Positions 33,890 to 41,436 of a stretch of DNA of 64,000 nucleotides are shown in pieces. Every line of letters begins with the position of its first letter. Position 1 is the stretch's first letter. The position numbers were made by a program, and so were the translations under genes. Where the stretch lies: positions 23,364-87,363 of the forward strand of contig JAAYRU010000011.1 in NCBI GenBank assembly GCA_012518615.1. The letters run 5' to 3'. The DNA is from Christensenellaceae bacterium. GTDB lineage: Bacteria > Bacillota > Clostridia > Christensenellales > Aristaeellaceae. The notes beneath the pieces were generated by a model. It did no database searches. It worked only from the letters and a program-made list of their open reading frames with translations, and was not told the DNA's origin.

Positions 33890-34462
33890 TTACCTTGCAT
33901 AAGTTCCAATAACTGTTGCTTCGGTCAATATCTTTCCTTCCGACAATTCCTGAAATTGCGATAAGTTAAAACCGGCTTTAATATTAAGCTTTTCAGACAG
34001 CGCATATACAGTAATTACATAACGATGCATGCCGGATGGCGGTGTGGGTCCACCGTATCCGATTGTTTTAAAATCATTTATGCCCTGTATGATGTCTTCC
34101 GACCAATCAATACTTGCGTTTTCTGGGATTTCACAGATTGTATCGTTTACCGGTATGTTGGCAACGAGCCAATGTACCCAATCACCTCCGTCAGGGTCAA
34201 TCATGGTTATAGCAAGTGTGGCGGTATCTTTTGGAATATTGCTTATTGTTAGAGGTGGAGAAAGAGAGGGGATAGTTTTATTGATGAACTGTTTTCCTTT
34301 TGCTCCGTAAGGTAATCCCAGTGCTCCATCAATTATGGCGGTGCTTGTAACTGTCATGTCTGATATTTGAGTAGTATCAGGTAAAGCTGCAGATTCTGCC
34401 AAAGCAGACAGTTCTACCATAATAATAATTATTATTAATAAGAACAGTATGGTGCGTTTCAT
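33890..34462 (-). CDS. Exported PEBP-like protein (YbhB/YbcL, Raf-kinase-inhibitor-like)
   Basis: A 190-residue phosphatidylethanolamine-binding-protein homologue with an N-terminal signal peptide (about 22 residues, cleavage after LAESA). Core motifs are AITMIDPDGGDWVHWLVANIP, holding the DPD and H residues of the ligand pocket, and YGGPTPPSGMHRYVITVYAL with the GxxPPxGxHRY signature. The bacterial family has no settled function. GGAGGAAATTTC precedes the ATG. It may share a transcript with the unknown exported protein downstream. Confidence 0.88.
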   Translation of the reverse strand: MKRTILFLLIIIIIMVELSALAESAALPDTTQISDMTVTSTAIIDGALGLPYGAKGKQFINKTIPSLSPPLTISNIPKDTATLAITMIDPDGGDWVHWLVANIPVNDTICEIPENASIDWSEDIIQGINDFKTIGYGGPTPPSGMHRYVITVYALSEKLNIKAGFNLSQFQELSEGKILTEATVIGTYAR

Positions 34463-34835
34463 TTAGAAATTTCCTCCTTTTTTGTACAAAGTAAGAACAC
34501 TGTTTTTTCGTCCTCTTTGTATTTGTTCTGGTTCTAACCATCTCCATTATAAAGAAAAAAATAAACAAAAAGCGTGCAAATTGCACAGGATAAAAGTTTG
34601 TTACTTTTTTTATGGTATGGTAATCTTCGGTTTCATTTTATCGCCCAGATTAGGATTGTATTTAGGTATATATGCAGCTAATTTCGAAACATTGATTTAT
34701 AACTCTATTACAGTGTTTATAATGGGGTTATATTTTTTTGCAATATTAAAGAAGCAAGAATAGGGGAAAATGATATACTTTAAGTGAGTTAGATTATTAC
34801 TTTCTCCTCTTTCTTGGCATTGTTTATGTCAAAAT
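34463..34835. other. Intergenic region with a doubtful small hydrophobic ORF
   Basis: The region holds the PEBP ribosome-binding site at its left end. A forward frame could give about 48 hydrophobic residues from an ATG at 34617 to 34763, but no ribosome-binding site is present and nothing in it is recognisable. I do not call it a gene. Confidence 0.3.
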
Positions 34836-35852
34836 TTATGGTTGTTGTATGCCACCCTTAAGGAGCTTTGTCATCATCCATCCTGTTTTTCCATCTACCC
34901 ATACCTTACACCAATATTTACCGTATTTTAATACATACACCTGCGTACCGTTGGGGTATAGACCTTGGGTTTCCGATTTTGTAGAAGATTTTTTGCGCAG
35001 ATGAGCTCCATTACCACCGGTGTTGTCAACGCTGGTTATATAAGCATGTGGAGGTGGGGTAGCGATGGACTGTGCATTGGATACTACAGCAGCATAGCTT
35101 TGTTCCACATTAGCAACAGACATTGTAGCCGCATAGGGCTGAGGGTCAAGCCCCCATGCCATCATAAATCCTAGTTTGCCGTCTGGCGCAATCACCTGAG
35201 CAAAGTCATCGGTAAAGCCGAGCACTTGCACTTGAGTGCCGTTACTGTAGGCGCCAATTTTGTCAGACTTGAAGGATTGCGCCCCTCGCATGGTCATAGA
35301 AGAGCCGTCCTTATAAGCAACGCTCACTTGGGGTAGTATATATGTTATAGTGCCGGGCAGGGGGTCAAAAAACAGATTTTCCGCCCTCATATAGCCTTCC
35401 AGTGTGCCAATGCATAGCTTTACCCAGCCCTTATTAGGTTGAGAAAGTACCCTAGCCACAACACCCGGATAATATCGACCAAGAGAACTAGCTTTGCTAC
35501 TAGCTTTTGTGAATAAGGCGGGTAAAGTGCCCGGTTCCGCAGGAGCTACTAATGCGTGGCGGAAACCATCCTCCAAAGTTTTGGGGCGCAAGCCTATGTT
35601 TTTTACCCAGCCATCCAAGGTCTTCCCTGATTCAGTCAACACACGTACACATGCCCATTCAGGACTACTACTTAGCAGTTCAAATGCCTCTTCCGGCATC
35701 AGTTGCCGTAGAGTTATCGTCGACATATCAGCAGATTCATATATGATAAGCGCTTCCCCAGCGTTAATATACACTAGGGAAGCTGATAGCCCGGGTATAG
35801 CGGTGGTAAGCAGTAATCCGGCTATAAAAATCATGCTTATAATACGTTTCAT
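34836..35852 (-). CDS. Secreted multi-SH3-domain protein
   Basis: A 338-residue exported protein: signal peptide (MKRIISMIFIAGLLLTTAI, cleavage near LSA), then four or so SH3b-like segments. These include about 25-90 (ending LDGWVKNIGLRP), 105-160 (GWVKLCIGTLEGYMRAENLF), 180-235 and 275-335 (GAHLRKKSSTKSE...YGKYWCKVWVDGKTGWMM). Bacterial SH3 domains bind peptidoglycan cross-links. There is no catalytic domain, so it is likely a wall-binding or scaffolding protein. The ATG has AAGGAGG eleven bases upstream. It has its own promoter and is not in an obvious operon. Confidence 0.8.
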   Translation of the reverse strand: MKRIISMIFIAGLLLTTAIPGLSASLVYINAGEALIIYESADMSTITLRQLMPEEAFELLSSSPEWACVRVLTESGKTLDGWVKNIGLRPKTLEDGFRHALVAPAEPGTLPALFTKASSKASSLGRYYPGVVARVLSQPNKGWVKLCIGTLEGYMRAENLFFDPLPGTITYILPQVSVAYKDGSSMTMRGAQSFKSDKIGAYSNGTQVQVLGFTDDFAQVIAPDGKLGFMMAWGLDPQPYAATMSVANVEQSYAAVVSNAQSIATPPPHAYITSVDNTGGNGAHLRKKSSTKSETQGLYPNGTQVYVLKYGKYWCKVWVDGKTGWMMTKLLKGGIQQP

Positions 35853-35896
35853 TGTGATTCATTCCTCCTTTATGGCACAAAAAGCTCTTTATCCAT

Positions 35897-35924
35897 ATTA
35901 TACCAGAATTTATTAACAGCACAA
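35897..35924 (-). promoter_or_regulatory. Promoter of the SH3-domain protein gene
   Basis: On the reverse strand TTGTGC (35924-35919), a 16-base spacer and TGG-TATAAT (35902-35897), an extended -10. It lies about 45 bases before the start codon. Confidence 0.6.
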
Positions 35925-36074
35925 TCAGGTTTTATTTCTTATACTTTAGTTTTTGGTTAATGCTAATTGCTTAACTTGTCTGCTAATGTTACAATTGCAG
36001 TGCAAATATCAGTCGCTATGTGAGAAAATGCTTGGATAATAGACTAAATCTTATATACTAGGAGGGATGAACAT

Positions 36075-36599
36075 ATGAGTAACTATAAAGAAAAAGATTA
36101 CAAAATATTTGAGCTGTTTCAAAAGGAATGGGCATTGGTAACAGCTGGAAATTTGGACCGATTTAACTCATGTACTGTTGGATGGGGCGATATAGGCACT
36201 CTGTGGAGACGGTCAGTTGCAACTGTGTATCTCCATCCAAGCAGATATACATGTGATTTTTGCTTGCAGAATGACTTTTTTACAGTTAGCTTTTATCCGC
36301 CAAGCTGCAAAGAAGCGTTGGCCTATATGGGGTCTCATTCGGGTCGTGATGGCAATAAAGTGGAAGCTGCAGGCTTGACACCTGTGGCTATAGGTAACAG
36401 TGTTACTTATGCGGAAGCGAAAATGACATTTCTTTGTCGTAAACTATATCAACATCAGTTTATCAAGGAAGATTTAGCTGTAGATATACAGGAATTTTAT
36501 GAACAGAATCCTAAATCTTTTCCGCTGGATGATGTAGGTAACTGGCAGCCGCACTGGCTCTTTGTTGGTGAAGTTATTGATGTTATGGAGCGGGCTTAA
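36075..36599 (+). CDS. Flavin reductase-like (FMN-binding split-barrel) protein
   Basis: A 174-residue flavoprotein of the flavin reductase family. It begins with residues that often precede the FMN-binding barrel (ELFQKEWALVTAGN), followed by NSCTVGWGDIGTLWRR, ATVYLHPSRYT and DFFTVSFYPPSCKEALAYMGSHSGRD, which matches the family region that ends 'cGrdsGrdxdK'. It probably binds FMN; whether it reduces flavin or another substrate is unknown. AGGAGGG precedes the ATG. It is a single gene. Confidence 0.85.
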   Translation: MSNYKEKDYKIFELFQKEWALVTAGNLDRFNSCTVGWGDIGTLWRRSVATVYLHPSRYTCDFCLQNDFFTVSFYPPSCKEALAYMGSHSGRDGNKVEAAGLTPVAIGNSVTYAEAKMTFLCRKLYQHQFIKEDLAVDIQEFYEQNPKSFPLDDVGNWQPHWLFVGEVIDVMERA

Positions 36600-36639
36600 T
36601 AAAATATATTGAAGAATAAGGAACTTAAAAGTTTAATAA

Positions 36640-37497
36640 TTAAGAAATAGAAGCTCCGCTTTGTTGCTCAGTTTTTCTCCATGGTAGCTTCAGCACGGTA
36701 CGGTAACCCCAGTCCAAAAGACGGCTAGGCAGAACGCTTATAAGATACATTAAAAAGCCTGAGCCCTTGCGATACTTTAGCCGAGGACGCTTATCTTCAA
36801 GAGCTCTTATTACGGTATCTATCAAATCCTGCGGGTTTCCTGCGTTTCCAAGCACTTTGTCCATCATAAATTTTAGGCGCTTTAGCACTGTATGATAACG
36901 GGTTGTGCTTTTTAGCGCTTTAAAGTATTCATCATCAATGCCGCTGAGTAGCTTGGTCTGATAAGCACCGGGCTGTATCTTTATAACAGGAATGCCAATA
37001 AACATAAGCTCCCGCCTTAGGCTGTCGTTATAAGCTTCAATGGCTCGTTTGGAAGCGCAATAGGCGCCTGCAAAGGGTTGGGAGGCAGCCCAGCCCACGG
37101 TAGAAGAGCAGTTTATTATGCGCCCTTGTCCTTTTTCAATTAAATCTATCATTAGTGCATTAACTCGGGCGGTACCCAGCACATTGATGTCTATAAGTTT
37201 TTCCATCAGCAGTATTGCCTCTCCTTCAACAAGTGAAGAAAATACCGATATGCCAGCAAAGTTGACAACGGCGTCCAAGCGGTCGGAGTATTTAAGCAAT
37301 TCTTCTTTAGCTGCCGTTAAGCTTTCCATATCGCGCACATTTGCATGTAGAGGGATTACATTGGGAAGCTGCCCGAGTTTCTTTAGTTTATCATTGTTTG
37401 TCCCTACAGCAAAAACTTGCCAACCCCTCTGGGATAAGGCGTGTACGCACAATTCTCCAAGACCGCCGGTAGCGCCTGTAAAGAAAACAGTTTTCAT
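36640..37497 (-). CDS. Short-chain dehydrogenase/reductase (SDR)
   Basis: A 285-residue classical SDR: NAD(P)-binding TGATGGLGE at residues 6-14, NFAGISVFSSLV (NAG motif), catalytic Ser in NCSSTVGWA and the YCASK motif (Tyr and Lys) in AYCASKRAIEAYNDSL. The C-terminal tail (PSRLLDWGYRTVLKLPWRK) is typical of SDRs that act on lipids or steroids at membranes, but the substrate is not known. It starts in the stop of the upstream phosphodiester glycosidase gene (ATGA), with GAGGAGG upstream. Confidence 0.88.
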   Translation of the reverse strand: MKTVFFTGATGGLGELCVHALSQRGWQVFAVGTNNDKLKKLGQLPNVIPLHANVRDMESLTAAKEELLKYSDRLDAVVNFAGISVFSSLVEGEAILLMEKLIDINVLGTARVNALMIDLIEKGQGRIINCSSTVGWAASQPFAGAYCASKRAIEAYNDSLRRELMFIGIPVIKIQPGAYQTKLLSGIDDEYFKALKSTTRYHTVLKRLKFMMDKVLGNAGNPQDLIDTVIRALEDKRPRLKYRKGSGFLMYLISVLPSRLLDWGYRTVLKLPWRKTEQQSGASIS

Positions 37498-38531
37498 GGT
37501 AAATCCTCCTCATAAATGCCTATGCCGATAATATCCTGCTGCCTTCGGGTACGTTGGTAGCCGCTGTATATGCCGGAGCTCATTACATTGTTACCCATAA
37601 AAATCATTGCCGCTGTTTGACCGCCGTCAAGGGTATAGGCTTCATAGCAGCCTTTTTCAAGTAGACGATCCGCCACAAAGCTTAAAGATACTCCAGCGGA
37701 GCGCTTGTTACGTCCCTCTACCATTATGCCCACAAAATGACCGGGAGCAATAACACCTATGGCGCTGCGTGGCTCTCGGTGGGTAAAGCTCTTCTTTAGG
37801 CGCGTGTCCTTCTCTCTATCCTTAAACAGAATTGGACCAAAAGCTAGAACATCTAGCGCTCCTTTGTTCAGGTAGTCATTTCCACTTAGCACTCCAGGGG
37901 TGTACATTTCCACATGTCCATCAGCATATAGAGCCAGCTCATCAAGGGGCGGTATCTTGGCTACTGGACGGGTATAAGTGTTTTCATGCAGTAGTTTACC
38001 GTTTCGGATAATAAGCCCGACGCGTTCTTTGTTTGACAGGCGAAAGGAAAAGAAATCTCCGTTTTGGGCGTATACAACATGGTTATTACGGGCAATTTTT
38101 TCCGGTCTTTCTAGATAACGGGAAGGACGTTGCGGATCGGCAGAAAAGACACGGAAGTGCTCTGGTTCCTTAAAGCGGATGTCAGCAATAAACCATACAA
38201 CAGCTTTTCGCTCAAATTTCCCAGAATAGCGAGCAATCTCAACCCTAAGGGTGGGCGAAATATATATCCATTGACCAGCTTCCTCATCCTTATGAACAAA
38301 TACTTTTGCTGTACTCTGTTCATCAGCAGATAGAAAACCGTCCTCGGTAAGGGATGGCCATGCCGTGAAGGGTAGAGGACCATCTGCTGGAAAAGGAGTG
38401 CCAGAAGGAGAATATGTAGGTATGTCAGTGGGCAGAGATGTTGGATGCGCAAAAGCAGGCATGAAATAAAACAGGATGTTAAATAAAAGAAAGAATGTCA
38501 TCCATCTTTTGTTTTTTACTAATCTGCTCAT
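37494..38531 (-). CDS. Exported phosphodiester glycosidase family protein (NAGPA domain)
   Basis: A 345-residue protein with an N-terminal signal/anchor (KNKRWMTFFLLFNILFYFM) and a C-terminal NAGPA-type domain, recognisable by YAQNGDFFSFR, EPRSAIGVIAPGHFVGIMVEGR and YTLDGGQTAAMIF. The domain is related to mammalian uncovering enzyme, which removes GlcNAc from phosphodiesters; bacterial members act on exopolysaccharides or wall sugars. A Ser/Thr/Pro-rich linker (36-60) follows the anchor. The ATG at 38531 has AAGGAGAG upstream; earlier start codons lack one. It is translationally coupled to the SDR gene. Confidence 0.82.
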   Translation of the reverse strand: MSRLVKNKRWMTFFLLFNILFYFMPAFAHPTSLPTDIPTYSPSGTPFPADGPLPFTAWPSLTEDGFLSADEQSTAKVFVHKDEEAGQWIYISPTLRVEIARYSGKFERKAVVWFIADIRFKEPEHFRVFSADPQRPSRYLERPEKIARNNHVVYAQNGDFFSFRLSNKERVGLIIRNGKLLHENTYTRPVAKIPPLDELALYADGHVEMYTPGVLSGNDYLNKGALDVLAFGPILFKDREKDTRLKKSFTHREPRSAIGVIAPGHFVGIMVEGRNKRSAGVSLSFVADRLLEKGCYEAYTLDGGQTAAMIFMGNNVMSSGIYSGYQRTRRQQDIIGIGIYEEDLP

Positions 38532-38608
38532 ACCGTTTCTCTCCTTATTTTTTAAGGAATATGCTCCATGAAGGGGCAAGGTCTATCATACAAGGAATAG
38601 TCAAACGC

Positions 38609-39487
38609 TTAAGAAAGTAATGTTAACCCATTCCGGTCTACTTCTAGCTCCATAAGTTGCCAGTTACCGGAAATCTCCTGCATTGCCTTCGCCATGCGCT
38701 GAGGGAAATCTTTTTCATGGTATAGGCACAAAAAAGTAGGACCGGCTCCGCTCAAGCAAAAACCGTCTGCTCCTTGCTCTTTAGCTATGCGGGTAATTTC
38801 TTTACTGCCTTTAATCAAGGGGAAGCGATAGGGCTGGTGCAGCTTGTCAGACATTGCCAAAGATAAGAGCGCACATTCTCCAGTTTCTAAAGCGCGCAGT
38901 AAAAGAGCAGCATGTCCTACATTGTATACCCCATCTTGCCTGGTTATGGTATCAGGTAATACCGCCCTTGATTTTTGAGTAGAGAGGGCAAAATCCGGAA
39001 CCAATGCAAGAAAACGAATACTATCTGTAATGGGTGCAGACGCAGTATATACTTTCTCTCCCTTCAGTATGGACACACATAGCCCTCCAAATATTGCGGG
39101 GGCAACATTATCAGGATGCCCTTCAATCTTTGTGGCTACTTCAAGTATATCTTGCTTATTTTTTTGAAGACCATTTAGTATAGAAGCTGCAGCTACCCCT
39201 GCAACAATCAAGGCGGCGCTGCTACCAAGCCCGCGGGATGGGGGAATAGGCGAGTCAATATTAACACTTAGACCGGGTACAGCTACTCCCCATGTTGTAC
39301 AGGCAGCAACAAAGGCTTTATATACCAAATTGTTAGTGTTACGGTACTCAGGTGGGCAGCCAGTAATGTTAAGTCCCTCAGCAATTTGCTCAAAAGTAAA
39401 ACGAGCATACATATTAAGAGCACAGCCCAAGCAATCAAACCCCGGTCCTAAGTTGGCAGTTGTGGCGGGAACGCGAAGGCTTACCAT
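38609..39487 (-). CDS. thrB: Homoserine kinase
   Basis: A 292-residue GHMP kinase: VPATTANLGPGFDCLGCAL at the start, the ATP motif PIPPSRGLGSSAA at about 85-97, and GAGPTFLCLY near the C-terminus. It phosphorylates homoserine with ATP. Its ATG lies seven bases inside the end of thrC. No homoserine dehydrogenase or aspartokinase is in the window. Confidence 0.95.
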   Translation of the reverse strand: MVSLRVPATTANLGPGFDCLGCALNMYARFTFEQIAEGLNITGCPPEYRNTNNLVYKAFVAACTTWGVAVPGLSVNIDSPIPPSRGLGSSAALIVAGVAAASILNGLQKNKQDILEVATKIEGHPDNVAPAIFGGLCVSILKGEKVYTASAPITDSIRFLALVPDFALSTQKSRAVLPDTITRQDGVYNVGHAALLLRALETGECALLSLAMSDKLHQPYRFPLIKGSKEITRIAKEQGADGFCLSGAGPTFLCLYHEKDFPQRMAKAMQEISGNWQLMELEVDRNGLTLLS

Positions 39488-40932
39488 GGTTCCACCGCCT
39501 TTTTTTCTACATAGTTTAGCATATCCGCAGGGTCAATTACATCAGTATGTAAAACGGGTTTATGGGAAAGATCTTTTAAACATGATGGTAAATCAAGATT
39601 CAATATTTGGCTTAGGCTTTCTGCAGAGCTTACATCCTCTGGTATATTTAAATTTAGCGCTTTTGCTATGGCGCCGGGAAACTTGAATGGGGAAGCGGTA
39701 GAAAGCACAACATTTATCCCTTTTAGTTGGTCTTCTTGGATTAAATCTTCCATTACCTTCCATGCGGAAGCAGTATGGGGGTCCATCAAATAGCGGTGCT
39801 TGTTCCACGCACGGCTGATGACATGAAGGGCTTTCTCATCATTGCAGGCGCCGGATAAAAAGCTCTGTCGTATTTTTTTCATATATTTATCCGACATATG
39901 GTAATAGCCCTCTTTTTGCAGCTTATCCATGCACTGCGCTACAAGGTTAGCATCCTTTGATATGAAATACAGTAGCCTTTCTAAGTTACTGGACACTAAA
40001 ATATCCATTGAAGGTGAAAGGGTCTTACGCAATTTCCTTCTACGGTCATACACTCCTGTTTGTATAAAATCATTCAGTACATCGTTGCTGTTTGTAGCAC
40101 ATACCAGTTTGTCTATGGGAAGTCCCGCTTGTTTGGCTAGGTAACCTGCTAGAATATCGCCGAAGTTGCCTGTGGGTACTACGAAGTTTATCTTATCTCC
40201 CAAGGTGATGGCTTTTTCTTTTAAAAGGGAAGTATAGGCGGTAAAATAATAGCTTATCTGCGGTACCAAACGACCGATATTAATGGAGTTAGCGCTGGAA
40301 AGTGTAATGTTTTTTGGTGGTGTAAAAGTGCTAAATACCTTTTTTACACCTGTTTGAGCGTCATCAAAGTTACCATTAACGCCACATACCTTTTGATTTT
40401 CCCCTGACATAGTTACCATTTGTGCTTTTTGTACAGGGCTTACACCGTCCTCTGGATAAAATACCATTATTCGTGTGCCGGATACATCTTTAAAGCCTGC
40501 AAGGGCAGCAGAACCTGTATCACCGCTAGTTGCTGTTAGTATAAGAATTTCGCGCTCATCCAAAGTATATTCACGCGCGGTAGTTAAAAGATGGGGCAGG
40601 GCGCATAGCGCTATATCTTTGAAGGCAGCGGTAGGACCATGAAACAGTTCTAATACATAGCTGTCTCCAACCTTCACCAAGGGTGTAATGGCAGGGTCTG
40701 TAAATTGACCAACATAAGCGGCGCGGGCAATTTCATCTGCTTTGAGTGCGAACTCAGGAAAAAAAGCGGAGAAAATATGCTGCGCAGCAGATATGAAATC
40801 TTCCCCAATAATCTCAGATAAATCCGGGATATTCTGAGGCACATATAGCCCTCCATCTGGAGCAATACCTTGCAAAATAGCTTGCGAAGCTTTTATGTTA
40901 AACACACCTACACGGGTACTACCGTACAACAT
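39481..40932 (-). CDS. thrC: Threonine synthase
   Basis: A 483-residue fold-type II PLP enzyme of the longer (fungal/E. coli-like) threonine synthase class. The N-terminal YGSTRVGVFNIK, the PLP lysine K105 in LFHGPTAAFKDIAL, TATSGDTGSAALAGF and NFGDILAGYLAKQ are evident. It converts phosphohomoserine to threonine. The ATG at 40932 was preferred to an in-frame TTG at 40944. It starts the thrC-thrB unit, divergent from the ilv-leu operon; no attenuator is visible on this side. Confidence 0.95.
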   Translation of the reverse strand: MLYGSTRVGVFNIKASQAILQGIAPDGGLYVPQNIPDLSEIIGEDFISAAQHIFSAFFPEFALKADEIARAAYVGQFTDPAITPLVKVGDSYVLELFHGPTAAFKDIALCALPHLLTTAREYTLDEREILILTATSGDTGSAALAGFKDVSGTRIMVFYPEDGVSPVQKAQMVTMSGENQKVCGVNGNFDDAQTGVKKVFSTFTPPKNITLSSANSINIGRLVPQISYYFTAYTSLLKEKAITLGDKINFVVPTGNFGDILAGYLAKQAGLPIDKLVCATNSNDVLNDFIQTGVYDRRRKLRKTLSPSMDILVSSNLERLLYFISKDANLVAQCMDKLQKEGYYHMSDKYMKKIRQSFLSGACNDEKALHVISRAWNKHRYLMDPHTASAWKVMEDLIQEDQLKGINVVLSTASPFKFPGAIAKALNLNIPEDVSSAESLSQILNLDLPSCLKDLSHKPVLHTDVIDPADMLNYVEKKAVEPW

Positions 40933-41174
40933 TGCATCACCCAACCTTTCTGAGAGCTATATTACCATTTTTAAAGGGGAGAGGAAAGGTACATGCAGTA
41001 TTAACAAAAAAGTAGTATATTTTATAGCGATTGAGTGGGATTGAAGACTAGTAAAAAGGCAGAATTTTATCTGGAAAGTAGCAGATAGGCATTATACAGA
41101 AGAGTTTACATAAATTCGCTGATTGCACGGAACATAAAAAACAAAGAAGAAACAATTCTCCGGAGATATTTTTA

Positions 41175-41187
41175 CCAGTTTAACTGG
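41175..41187. promoter_or_regulatory. Palindrome next to the ilv -35 box (possible operator)
   Basis: CCAGTT-T-AACTGG is a perfect inverted repeat ending seven bases before TTGACA of the ilv promoter. Its position suits a regulator site; nothing identifies the regulator. Confidence 0.35.
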
Positions 41188-41194
41188 GTAGAGC

Positions 41195-41224
41195 TTGACA
41201 TATGCCTACACTACATGGTATTTT
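41195..41224 (+). promoter_or_regulatory. Promoter of the ilv-leu operon
   Basis: TTGACA (41195-41200), an 18-base spacer and TATTTT (41219-41224). The start near 41231 places the leader-peptide ribosome-binding site (GGAGGA, 41245-41250) about 15 bases downstream. Confidence 0.65.
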
Positions 41225-41253
41225 ACTTCCATACTTGATTCTTTGGAGGATTT

Positions 41254-41358
41254 ATGCGACGACATGCCCTTAACAACCTACTACTTATTGACCTGCTAGG
41301 CATACGAATTATTGTCGATGTCAGCAGGTTTTGTTGTATACAAAAGGAACAGGTATAA
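41254..41358 (+). CDS. ilv-leu operon leader peptide (34 residues, Leu/Ile/Val-rich)
   Basis: ATG at 41254 with GGAGGA four bases upstream; 34 codons to TAA at 41356-41358. The core reads LNNLLLIDLLGIRIIVDV: six Leu codons (CTT, CTA, CTA, CTT, CTG, CTA), five Ile (including a near-terminal ATA) and three or more Val, the three products of the operon. It is followed by a terminator hairpin and an alternative pairing (next entry). This is the classical layout of ribosome-mediated attenuation; in Bacillota a T-box is the more usual device for this operon, and no T-box sequence is seen here. Confidence 0.85.
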   Translation: MRRHALNNLLLIDLLGIRIIVDVSRFCCIQKEQV

Positions 41359-41418
41359 GGCTTGGAGAACACATTAATTGCCCGTCCCTTATGTATACAA
41401 AGGGGCGGGGTTTTTATT
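41290..41418 (+). terminator. Attenuator of the ilv-leu operon (pause stem, antiterminator, terminator)
   Basis: Within the leader codons CCTGCT (41291-41296) and AGCAGG (41322-41327) can pair as a pause stem. Beyond the stop, ATAAGG (41355-41360) can pair with CCTTAT (41387-41392), which would disrupt the terminator. The terminator is CCCGTCCCTT (41381-41390) with AAGGGGCGGG (41400-41409), ten pairs including one G-U, then TTTTTATTT from 41411. It ends about 20 bases before the ilvB ribosome-binding site. Positions of the pause stem are read by eye. Confidence 0.8.
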
Positions 41419-41436
41419 TGAAAGGAGCGACAGGAT

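Noticed and set aside
34482..34763. Forward frame of about 93 codons between the PEBP and SH3 genes
   Set aside because: TTG start in the middle of the opposite gene's ribosome-binding region, no ribosome-binding site of its own, no recognisable motif.
36032..36059. TTGGAT-16-TATACT as a promoter for the flavin reductase gene
   Set aside because: The transcription start would fall at about 36066, at the end of the AGGAGGG ribosome-binding site, so the message would lack it. The match is probably fortuitous.
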